A DNA stretch of 6,630 nt from Thauera sp. (GTDB lineage Bacteria > Pseudomonadota > Gammaproteobacteria > Burkholderiales > Rhodocyclaceae). The translations under genes and the position numbers were made by a program. The stretch spans positions 4,156 through 10,785 of the forward strand of contig DMCZ01000173.1 in assembly GCA_003446655.1 (NCBI GenBank), read 5' to 3'. The notes beneath the pieces were generated by a model. The model was not told the origin of the DNA and made no database searches. It saw nothing but the letters and a program-made list of their open reading frames with translations. Positions 1 to 6,630 of this stretch are shown one piece after another; the stretch's first letter is position 1, and each line of letters begins with the position of its first letter.

Positions 1-413
1 GCGGGCAGCGCGCCGGGTGCGGCCGGCGTCAGCGGCGCTGCGGCGCGGGCGCCGGCTTCGGCGGCCGCGCGCTGGCGCTCGGCGAGCGTGATGCGGCGGG
101 CCTCGGCTTCCACGGCGCGCGCGCGCTGGATCGTCTCCAGACGCTTCTTCTTGGCCTGGTCGATGCAGCGGTTGACAAGAAAGCGCTCATAGCAACCGGG
201 GACGGTGGCCTGGTAGGTGGCTTCGGCCTCGGCGCGCAGGGCCTTGCCTTCGGCTTCGAGCGCTTCGGCGCGGGCGCGTTCGGCGGCGCGGGCGTCGTCG
301 TCCGGTGCCTGGGCGTGGGCGGACGGGGCGACGGTGGCGAGCAGGGCAGCGAACAGGCCGGATGCGAGGCAACGGCGTGTGCTGGCGGAAGACGGCGGGT
401 GGAGACGGATCAT
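1..413 (-). CDS. exported coiled-coil protein of unknown function, C-terminus cut by window edge
   Basis: The ATG at 413-411 opens a frame that stays open for 137 codons to the window edge, so the C-terminus is missing. On the minus strand a GGAAAG sits 7 nt before the ATG. Residues 1-34 look like a Sec signal peptide: Arg13-Arg14, a hydrophobic stretch at about 16-32, and cleavage after Ala-His-Ala (34). There is no lipobox. The mature part is Ala/Arg/Glu-rich and probably helical. It carries a central segment with two cysteines, PGCYERFLVNRCIDQAKKKR at 72-91 (Cys74, Cys83), followed by another charged helix and an Ala/Pro-rich tail. Small periplasmic proteins with a similar C-Y-x-R-F-x-V-N-x-C core are, from memory, common in betaproteobacteria and are unnamed. 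The two cysteines could form a disulfide in the periplasm. No function can be assigned. It is transcribed divergently from yheS. Confidence 0.75.
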   Translation of the reverse strand, partial: MIRLHPPSSASTRRCLASGLFAALLATVAPSAHAQAPDDDARAAERARAEALEAEGKALRAEAEATYQATVPGCYERFLVNRCIDQAKKKRLETIQRARAVEAEARRITLAERQRAAAEAGARAAAPLTPAAPGALP

Positions 414-422
414 GCGTGCGCT

Positions 423-456
423 TTCCGGATTCGGGTTTCCGGAACCTGCGTTCCGG
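423..456. repeat. three TTCCGG copies at 14-bp period in a divergent promoter region
   Basis: TTCCGG occurs at 423-428, 437-442 and 451-456, so the start-to-start distance is exactly 14 bp twice. The middle copy is part of the palindrome TTCCGGAA. The array lies between the start of the leftward exported-protein gene and the predicted -10 of yheS. The first copy overlaps the Shine-Dalgarno of the leftward gene. It could be an operator array, but the units are short and the region is GC-rich, so chance is possible. Confidence 0.4.
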
Positions 457-469
457 CTTCAATCGGGCT

Positions 470-487
470 GGCGCGTAGAATAGCGCC
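470..487. promoter_or_regulatory. putative -10 element inside GGCGC/GCGCC palindrome, possibly bidirectional
   Basis: TAGAAT at 476-481 matches the sigma-70 -10 consensus at five of six positions and would start yheS transcription near 488. It is framed by GGCGC (470-474) and GCGCC (483-487). Shifted by one base, the complement reads TATTCT (482-477), a weaker -10 for the leftward gene. No convincing -35 is seen for either direction. Confidence 0.4.
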
Positions 488-526
488 TTTGCAACCGCCC
501 GCGGCCGCGTGGCCGCGTATCCGTTC

Positions 527-2458
<1,932 letters not shown>

Positions 2459-2473
2459 TCCTTGCCGGGCGAT

Positions 2474-3691
2474 TCACTGCGGCAGCCAGCGCAGCGGGTC
2501 GATGTTCCAGTCGGCGAAGTCCTCGTGGCCGACGATGCGGTCCTGTGAGCGGCGCCGGTCCACGTCCTCGGGCCGCAGGTAGTGGCCGGCGGTATGGAAG
2601 ATCACCTTCACCGTCGGCTCCATCGGTTTCTCCGCGTGCTGCGCCTGCACGACCGCGAGGCGCTTGCTCTCCAGCCTCACCAGCGCGCCGGTCGGGTAGA
2701 TGCCGACCGAACGTATGAAGGCCTTCACCAGGCGCGGCTCGAAGTGGTTCGCCGACCATTCGAGCAGCTTGCGCAGGGCCTCGGTGGGGGGCATGCCCTT
2801 GTGGTAGACGCGGTTGGAGGTGATCGCGTCATACACGTCGACGATCGCGCCCATGCGCCCGTACAGGCTGATCTGCTCATGCTTGAGCTTGTTCGGGTAG
2901 CCGGTGCCGTCAAAACGCTCGTGGTGCTGGGCGGCGACGTCGAGGGCGATCTGGCTGATGCCGGGGGTGGCCTGCAGGATGATCTTGCTCTGCACGACGT
3001 GGCTCTTCATGCGGTCGAACTCGGCGTCGGTGAGCTTGCCCGGCTTGTTGAGGATCTCGTCCGGCACCCGCGCCTTGCCGACGTCGTGCAGCAGGGCGCC
3101 GACCGCGATCTCGCGGATGACCTCGCGCGGCACCTCGAGCGTGCGCGCGAAGGCGGTCATCAGCGCGCACACCGAGACCGAGTGCTGGAAAGTGTAGTTG
3201 TCGTGCTGCTTGAGGCGCGCGAGCGGCAGCAGCGCGTCCTGCTGGGTGAAGATGGAGTCGACGACGCGTCCGACCAGCGGCTCGACCTTCTCCATCTCGA
3301 TCTGCTTGCCGAGGCGGATGTCGACCAGCATGTCGCGCACGATCTGGTTCGCTTCACGATGCAGGGCGCAGGCCCGCTCGAAACTGCTCGCGGTCTTGGC
3401 TTCGGTGCGAACCGCGGGCGGCGACTCGGTGACGGCGACCGCGTGCTCAGGCGCTGGTGCGGTCTCCGGTTCTGGCGGGCGGGTCTCCGGCGCGGGGAGC
3501 GCGTCCGGGTCGAGGCCGCGGCGGGTGTCGACATAGATTTCGGCGACGCCGATCTCCCGGATCCGGCGCACGTCATTTGCGCTCGCGACCAGGAAGCGGT
3601 TGCGCACGAAGCCGTGCTGCAACCAGCCGCAGTTGAGGTCATGGACGTACATCCCGGCTTGCAGCCGATGTACGGAGATGAGCTTGATCAC
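2474..3691 (-). CDS. DUF3391 / HD-GYP domain cyclic-di-GMP phosphodiesterase
   Basis: The predicted protein has 405 aa and is cytosolic. The N-terminal DUF3391 region (about 1-60, starting IKLISVHRLQAGMYVHDLN) is followed by a Pro/Glu/Ala-rich linker (about 61-100). An HD-GYP domain then covers about 160-345. Visible HD-GYP residues are FQHS (His170), LLHDVGK (200-206, His202-Asp203), His231, HHERFDGTGYP (256-266) and Asp285 in the VDVYDAI segment. All the expected metal and substrate motifs seem intact, so an active phosphodiesterase hydrolysing c-di-GMP to pGpG or GMP is likely. The GTG at 3691-3689 was chosen because the family usually begins with M-I-K at this point. The frame stays open upstream to an ATG at 4009, but that part lies antisense to thrH and does not look like this family. 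No good Shine-Dalgarno precedes the GTG. No sensor domain is recognised apart from DUF3391. The gene converges on yheS. Confidence 0.92.
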   Translation of the reverse strand: MIKLISVHRLQAGMYVHDLNCGWLQHGFVRNRFLVASANDVRRIREIGVAEIYVDTRRGLDPDALPAPETRPPEPETAPAPEHAVAVTESPPAVRTEAKTASSFERACALHREANQIVRDMLVDIRLGKQIEMEKVEPLVGRVVDSIFTQQDALLPLARLKQHDNYTFQHSVSVCALMTAFARTLEVPREVIREIAVGALLHDVGKARVPDEILNKPGKLTDAEFDRMKSHVVQSKIILQATPGISQIALDVAAQHHERFDGTGYPNKLKHEQISLYGRMGAIVDVYDAITSNRVYHKGMPPTEALRKLLEWSANHFEPRLVKAFIRSVGIYPTGALVRLESKRLAVVQAQHAEKPMEPTVKVIFHTAGHYLRPEDVDRRRSQDRIVGHEDFADWNIDPLRWLPQ

Positions 3692-3721
3692 ACCGTCTAC
3701 AGGGGTTGCTGCTGATGCCGC

Positions 3722-3727
3722 ATTATC
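3722..3727 (-). promoter_or_regulatory. possible -10 element for the HD-GYP gene
   Basis: Read on the minus strand, these bases are GATAAT, five of six matches to the -10 consensus. They would give a start near 3715 and a leader of about 24 nt before the GTG. The only -35-like hexamer upstream (GTGACA) is 21 bp away, too far for a standard promoter, so this is weak. Confidence 0.25.
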
Positions 3728-3855
3728 GGTTGTCCGGGCAGTACTGCGTGTCACGGCAGGCCGGGCGCCGAGAACTTTTGCACGACAGGCAAGCGCCCCG
3801 TTCCGGGTAGTGGGCGGCGAAGGCGTTGAGGCCATCGGCACCATCGATGGGCTGA

Positions 3856-3890
3856 TAGAATCCGGGCTTTCCCGAATCTGCCCCCAGGAG
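3856..3890 (+). promoter_or_regulatory. putative -10 and Shine-Dalgarno of thrH
   Basis: TAGAAT at 3856-3861 is a five-of-six -10 match and resembles the element ahead of yheS. AGGAG at 3886-3890 lies 6 nt before the GTG at 3897, an ideal spacing that fixes the thrH start. A matching -35 is not evident. Confidence 0.45.
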
Positions 3891-3896
3891 CTTGCG

Positions 3897-4508
3897 GTGC
3901 GTATCGTCTGTCTCGACCTCGAAGGTGTGCTGGTCCCCGAAATCTGGATCGAATTCGCCGAACGTACCGGCATCCCCGAGCTGCGCCGCACCACCCGCGA
4001 CGAGCCCAACTACGACACGCTGATGAAGTACCGCCTCAACATCCTCGCGGAGAGGAAGCTGGGTCTGCCCGACATCCAGGACGTGATCGCCAGCATGGGG
4101 CCGATGGCGGGCGCGCGCGAATTCCTCGACGACCTGCGCGATACCTACCAGGTGGTGATCCTGTCCGACACCTTCTACGAGTTCGCCAAGCCGCTGATGA
4201 AGCAGCTCGGCCTGCCGACGCTGTTCTGCCACAGCCTCGAGGCCAATGCCGAAGGCGTCCTGGTGAACTACCACCTGCGCATGCCGGACCAGAAGCGCGA
4301 GGCGGTCAAGCGCTTCAAAGAGCTCAACTTCAAGGTCGTCGCCGCGGGTGATTCCTATAACGACACCGCGATGCTGGGCGAAGCCCACGGCGGCATCCTG
4401 TTCCATCCGCCGGAGAACGTGGTGCGCGAGTTCCCGCAGTATCCGGTGGTGCGCGACTACGCTGCGCTGCGCGCCGAGATCGACAAAGCCTTTGCCCGCG
4501 CCGGCTGA
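3897..4508 (+). CDS. thrH: ThrH: phosphoserine phosphatase / phosphoserine:homoserine phosphotransferase
   Basis: This is a 203-aa HAD-superfamily enzyme; Pseudomonas ThrH has about 205 aa. The N-terminus CLDLEGVLVPEIW (5-17) is the family hallmark. Asp7 is the expected phospho-accepting nucleophile, and motif I reads DLEGV, with Glu where other HAD enzymes have the second Asp. Motif II is LSDTFYEF (89-96, Ser90), Lys133 is a motif III candidate, and motif IV is GDSYND (151-156). Known family activities are dephosphorylation of L-phosphoserine and transfer of its phosphate to homoserine. This connects serine and threonine synthesis. The GTG start has a strong Shine-Dalgarno and gives the family N-terminus; the same frame is open further upstream, but that part is not ThrH-like. 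purU starts 20 bp after the stop, so the two are probably co-transcribed. Confidence 0.94.
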   Translation: MRIVCLDLEGVLVPEIWIEFAERTGIPELRRTTRDEPNYDTLMKYRLNILAERKLGLPDIQDVIASMGPMAGAREFLDDLRDTYQVVILSDTFYEFAKPLMKQLGLPTLFCHSLEANAEGVLVNYHLRMPDQKREAVKRFKELNFKVVAAGDSYNDTAMLGEAHGGILFHPPENVVREFPQYPVVRDYAALRAEIDKAFARAG

Positions 4509-4528
4509 GCCCGTTGAGCGCCCATATC

Positions 4529-5404
4529 ATGCACCGCGAACGCTTCTACACCCTCTCCGCTTCCTGCCCCGACCGCGTCGGCATCGTCGCCAAGGTCTCG
4601 GGCTTCATCGCCGAGCACAAGGGCTGGATCCTCGAGACCTCGCTGCACGCCGAGCCACCGCTCGAGGCCGGCGAGGTCGGCCGCTACTTCATGCGCATCG
4701 AGATCCGCGCCAGTTCGCTGCCCTTCCACCTCGCCGAGTTCCGCGAGAAGTTCCGCCCGCTCGCCGAGGAGCTTGAGATGGACTGGAAGATCACCGACTC
4801 GGCGGTCAAGAAACGCGTCGTCGTGCTGGTGAGCAAGCAGGAGCACTGCCTGTACGACCTGCTCGCGCGCTGGCAGTCGAAGGAGCTCGACATCGAGATC
4901 CCGTGCGTAATCTCAAACCACGACAGCTTCCGCGGCTTCGTCGAGTGGCACGGCATCCCCTTCCACCACGTCCCGGTGAGCGCCGACAACAAGGCCTCGG
5001 CCTACGCCGAGGTGCGGCGCATCTTCGAGGAAGTGCGCGGCGACACGATGGTGCTGGCGCGCTACATGCAGATCCTGTCGCCCGAGCTGTGCGCCGCCTA
5101 TCCCGGGCGAATCATCAACATCCATCACAGCTTCCTGCCGAGCTTCGTCGGCGCCAAGCCCTACCACCAGGCCTACGCCAAGGGTGTCAAGCTGATCGGC
5201 GCCACCTGCCACTACGTCACCGCCGACCTCGACCAGGGGCCGATCATCGAGCAGGACGTAATCCGCATCGACCACTCCGACGCGGTCGAGGACATGGTCC
5301 GCTATGGCAAGGACATCGAGAAGACCGTGCTCGCCCGCGGCCTGCGCTACCACCTGGAGGACCGGGTGCTGGTGCATGGCAACAAGACGGTGGTGTTCCG
5401 CTGA
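4529..5404 (+). CDS. purU: formyltetrahydrofolate deformylase
   Basis: The enzyme hydrolyses 10-formyl-THF to THF and formate, balancing one-carbon pools. The predicted protein has 291 aa, against 280 in E. coli. An N-terminal ACT regulatory domain (about 5-90, beginning RFYTLSASCPDRVGIVAKVS) precedes a formyltransferase-fold domain (about 95-285). The catalytic triad expected from the glycinamide-ribonucleotide transformylase fold is visible as Asn197 and His199 in INIHHSFLPSF and Asp235 in LDQGPIIEQD. I chose the ATG at 4529, which leaves RFYTLS near the N-terminus. A TTG at 4514 would add five residues (MSAHI). The Shine-Dalgarno is weak for both, so translation may be partly coupled to thrH, whose stop ends 20 bp upstream. 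Confidence 0.95.
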   Translation: MHRERFYTLSASCPDRVGIVAKVSGFIAEHKGWILETSLHAEPPLEAGEVGRYFMRIEIRASSLPFHLAEFREKFRPLAEELEMDWKITDSAVKKRVVVLVSKQEHCLYDLLARWQSKELDIEIPCVISNHDSFRGFVEWHGIPFHHVPVSADNKASAYAEVRRIFEEVRGDTMVLARYMQILSPELCAAYPGRIINIHHSFLPSFVGAKPYHQAYAKGVKLIGATCHYVTADLDQGPIIEQDVIRIDHSDAVEDMVRYGKDIEKTVLARGLRYHLEDRVLVHGNKTVVFR

Positions 5405-5438
5405 GAAGTCCGGCAAACACGGCGTGGCGAGGGATGCG

Positions 5439-5786
5439 ATGACCGATTCCGCAGCGCCTGCGACGCACGGCAATCTGTTCGCCGGCCGCCTGGCTGCAGG
5501 CAGCGAGGAGATCTTCGACACCCTGTTCGCCAGCGCGAACTGCCGGGTCGAGCGCATCGTCTCCTTCGGTCACGCCAGCCCGCCGGGGTTCTGGTACGAG
5601 CAGGACGAGGACGAATGGGTGGTACTGCTCGCGGGCAGCGCGGTGCTGGCCTTCGCCGAAGGCCGCCGGCTGGCGATGCAGGCGGGCGACTGGGTGAGCC
5701 TGCCGGCGCGCTGCCGGCATCGTGTCGAAACCGTGTCTGACGACGCGCTCTGGCTGGCGGTGCACTGCCGCGCCGACAGCGCGTGA
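5439..5786 (+). CDS. small single-domain cupin-fold protein
   Basis: The predicted protein has 115 aa. GAGGG at 5429-5433 lies 5 nt before the ATG, which supports this start. An ATG at 5434 is out of frame and stops after two codons. Residues 45-96 fit the two cupin motifs. The first is FWYEQDEDEWVVLLAGSAVL (51-70) and the second is AGDWVSLPARCRHRV (82-96). The usual HxH of motif 1 is missing: Gln55 and an acidic run (56-59) stand in its place, while His94 of motif 2 is kept. Metal binding, if any, would differ from the classic His3-Glu site. Similar WYxQDEDEW cupins are, from memory, common in proteobacteria but have no assigned reaction. It follows purU by 34 bp and probably shares its transcript. 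A specific substrate cannot be proposed. Confidence 0.85.
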   Translation: MTDSAAPATHGNLFAGRLAAGSEEIFDTLFASANCRVERIVSFGHASPPGFWYEQDEDEWVVLLAGSAVLAFAEGRRLAMQAGDWVSLPARCRHRVETVSDDALWLAVHCRADSA

Positions 5787-5818
5787 GGGCCTGAAGGGGC
5801 CCGGCGCAGAATTCATCG

Positions 5819-5845
5819 ATGCTTGCGGCGCGTCCGCCGCTTTGA
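5819..5845 (+). promoter_or_regulatory. GC hairpin within an 8-codon ORF upstream of the thioesterase gene
   Basis: GCGGCG (5825-5830) and CGCCGC (5835-5840) form a perfect 6-bp stem with a 4-nt loop, followed by TTT. The hairpin lies inside an eight-codon frame, ATG at 5819 to TGA at 5843-5845 (MLAARPPL), which ends 15 bp before the thioesterase ATG. It could be a weak attenuator or RNA-stability element; the T-tract is too short for a strong terminator. A five-pair stem GGGCC/GGCCC is also present just upstream, in 5787-5802. Confidence 0.25.
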
Positions 5846-5860
5846 CGCCAAGGAAGGAGC

Positions 5861-6352
5861 ATGCCCCCCATTTCCCGCGCGCCGGCGCTGCCGGTGCAGT
5901 TCGAGCCGGAGTTCGTCGCCGGCGTGCGCGAGATCTTCGAGCACCGGATCCCGTTCAACGCGCTGCTCGGCCTCGAGATCGACGACATCGGCGGCGAGCG
6001 CGTGCATGGGCATCTCGCCATGCGTCCGGAGCTCGTCGGCCACTTCGTGCATAACCGCATCCACGGCGGCGTCATCTCCGCCTGCCTGGACGCGATGGGC
6101 GGCCTCGCGGTGATGGCGGCGATCGGCGCCCGCCATCTCGACGAGCCGCCCTTCCAGCGCCTGCACCGCTTCGGCAAGCTCGGCACCATCGACCTGCGTG
6201 TCGACTACCTGCGCCCCGGCATCGGCGAGCGCTTCCTGCTCGAGGCCGAAGTGCTGCGCCTGGGCTCGCGGGTGGCGTCGACGCGGATGAGCTTCCTCGA
6301 TGCCGAGGGCAAGCTGCTGGCCAGCGGGGCGGCGGCGTACATCGTGTCGTGA
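5861..6352 (+). CDS. yigI: YigI-type hotdog-fold acyl-CoA thioesterase
   Basis: The predicted protein has 163 aa; E. coli YigI has about 155. It is a single PaaI-like hotdog domain expected to hydrolyse medium- or long-chain acyl-CoA thioesters in the cytosol. Family features seen are IPFNALLGLEI (30-40), ELVGHFVHNRIHGGVISACL ending at 76 with the HGG motif (68-70), Asp77 on the hotdog helix, and GTIDLRVDYLRPGIGERF (108-125). The last is nearly identical to the E. coli YigI segment as I recall it. An AGGA at 5851-5854 lies 6 nt before the ATG, within a purine-rich AAGGAAGGAG run. The gene follows the cupin gene by 74 bp, so it may be read from the upstream transcript or from its own promoter in that gap. 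Confidence 0.9.
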   Translation: MPPISRAPALPVQFEPEFVAGVREIFEHRIPFNALLGLEIDDIGGERVHGHLAMRPELVGHFVHNRIHGGVISACLDAMGGLAVMAAIGARHLDEPPFQRLHRFGKLGTIDLRVDYLRPGIGERFLLEAEVLRLGSRVASTRMSFLDAEGKLLASGAAAYIVS

Positions 6353-6426
6353 AAGCTGCGCCCGATCTGGTCGAGCGCCTGCTCGCAAAACGCACGCTGA
6401 TGCGCCTGCACCGCGACGACCGCTGA
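6349..6426 (+). CDS. possible 25-aa small ORF overlapping the thioesterase stop (GTGA)
   Basis: A GTG at 6349-6351 overlaps the thioesterase TGA as GTGA, an arrangement typical of translational re-initiation. The frame runs 25 codons to TGA at 6424-6426 and begins MKAAPDLVERLLAKR. The peptide would be basic and amphipathic-helical, with mostly G/C third positions as in the neighbouring genes. There is no independent Shine-Dalgarno and I recognise no family. It may be a genuine small protein, a relic of a longer gene, or chance. Confidence 0.25.
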   Translation: MKAAPDLVERLLAKRTLMRLHRDDR

Positions 6427-6492
6427 ACCCTTGTGCCGCGCCATCGTGATGTTTTTGCAGCGAAGTCGGCATGGTCGATCCCCATCGGCGCG

Positions 6493-6515
6493 CCTAAGAC
6501 CCTAAGATATAGGGT
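6493..6515. promoter_or_regulatory. tandem CCTAAGA heptamers overlapping an ACCCTA/TAGGGT palindrome upstream of the aspartokinase
   Basis: CCTAAGA occurs at 6493-6499 and 6501-6507, an 8-bp period. The inverted pair ACCCTA (6499-6504) and TAGGGT (6510-6515), with a 5-nt spacer, overlaps the second copy. The element sits 36-58 bp upstream of the aspartokinase ATG in a locally less GC-rich patch. This is a plausible operator and/or promoter core (TAAGAT or TATAGG as weak -10 candidates), but no -35 is visible. Confidence 0.35.
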
Positions 6516-6550
6516 TTCTGTCGGTCTCTACTCCAGCTGGAATTCACCTC

Positions 6551-6630
6551 ATGCAAAATTCGGGAAAGCTCAAGCTCACGGTTGAAAAAATCGGCGGCAC
6601 GTCGATGTCGGCGTTCGGCGACGTGCTGCG
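6551..6630 (+). CDS. aspartate kinase, N-terminal fragment, Ask_Ect-like
   Basis: Only 26 complete codons are inside the window. The segment LTVEKIGGTSMSAFGDVL (9-26) contains the amino-acid-kinase K-x-GGTS motif that binds ATP and aspartate phosphates in aspartokinases, which catalyse aspartate to 4-phosphoaspartate. Most aspartokinases read KFGGTS followed by V. The VEKIGGTSMS version is the form I associate with the Ask_Ect subfamily linked to ectoine synthesis. The ATG at 6551 has only a weak GGAA (6539-6542) ahead of it and gives about eight extra residues before the usual T-V-E-K start. It would feed aspartate into the homoserine branch also used by ThrH. Kinase family membership is firm; the subfamily is tentative because so little is visible. 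Confidence 0.75.
   Translation, partial: MQNSGKLKLTVEKIGGTSMSAFGDVL

Noticed and set aside
2582..3715. 377-codon open frame on the plus strand
   Set aside because: It lies antisense to the HD-GYP gene, whose motifs are complete. The antisense translation is Arg/Asp/Val-rich and resembles no family.
3779..3807. TTGCAC as a -35 for thrH, or a sigma-54 site
   Set aside because: No -10 lies at a workable distance, and the GG/GC spacing of a -24/-12 promoter is not met.
3600..3896. 99-residue N-terminal extension of the thrH frame
   Set aside because: ThrH proteins start just before CLDLEGVLVPE, and the GTG at 3897 has a well-spaced AGGAG. The extension also overlaps the 5' part of the HD-GYP gene.
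3692..4009. 106-residue N-terminal extension of the HD-GYP frame
   Set aside because: It runs antisense through the start of thrH, and the family N-terminus begins at the GTG at 3691.
5304..5438. Longer start for the cupin frame
   Set aside because: It would overlap the 3' end of purU by about 100 bp. The ATG at 5439 has a proper Shine-Dalgarno and gives a normal cupin length.
6205..6444. 79-codon minus-strand frame beginning near 6444
   Set aside because: Most of it is antisense to the thioesterase gene, and it has no ribosome-binding site or recognisable motif.
6441..6456. Possible intrinsic terminator ending in TTTTT after the thioesterase region
   Set aside because: The T-run is present at 6452-6456, but the preceding CAT/ATG stem is only about three pairs, too weak for a terminator.

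Overview
The window is about 6.6 kb of very GC-rich chromosomal DNA. Gene density is high, GTG start codons are frequent, and the proteins resemble those of Rhodocyclales-type betaproteobacteria (the Thauera/Azoarcus/Aromatoleum neighbourhood). That placement is inferred from protein style and TAGAAT-type -10 elements; no search was run. I see no insertion sequence, phage gene, CRISPR array, tRNA or rRNA. The content is mostly housekeeping and conserved accessory genes.

Left part (1-2458): a 3'-truncated gene for a small exported coiled-coil protein runs leftward from 413. It diverges from a yheS-type ABC-F ATPase gene (527-2458). The 113-bp gap between them holds three TTCCGG copies at an exact 14-bp period. 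It also holds a -10 element enclosed by GGCGC/GCGCC arms that can be read on both strands.

Middle (2474-3896): a DUF3391/HD-GYP cyclic-di-GMP phosphodiesterase gene lies on the minus strand. It converges on yheS with only 15 bp between the stop codons. A 205-bp divergent intergenic region follows, with a TAGAAT -10 and a good Shine-Dalgarno site in front of thrH.

Right part (3897-6352): four co-directional genes are closely packed and probably form one transcription unit. They are thrH (phosphoserine phosphatase / homoserine phosphotransferase), purU (formyl-THF deformylase), a small cupin-fold protein and a YigI-type hotdog acyl-CoA thioesterase. thrH and purU link serine/threonine and one-carbon metabolism; the last two genes have no obvious pathway tie to them. 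A possible 25-codon ORF overlaps the thioesterase stop as GTGA.

Right edge (6427-6630): a locally less GC-rich leader contains a tandem heptamer and a palindrome. It precedes the first 26 complete codons of an aspartate kinase whose N-terminus (VEKIGGTSMS) resembles the Ask_Ect subfamily known from ectoine loci. What follows lies outside the window.

Nothing here is convincing as a new system. The best leads are the small regulatory structures, the possible small ORF, and the unusual aspartokinase at the edge.
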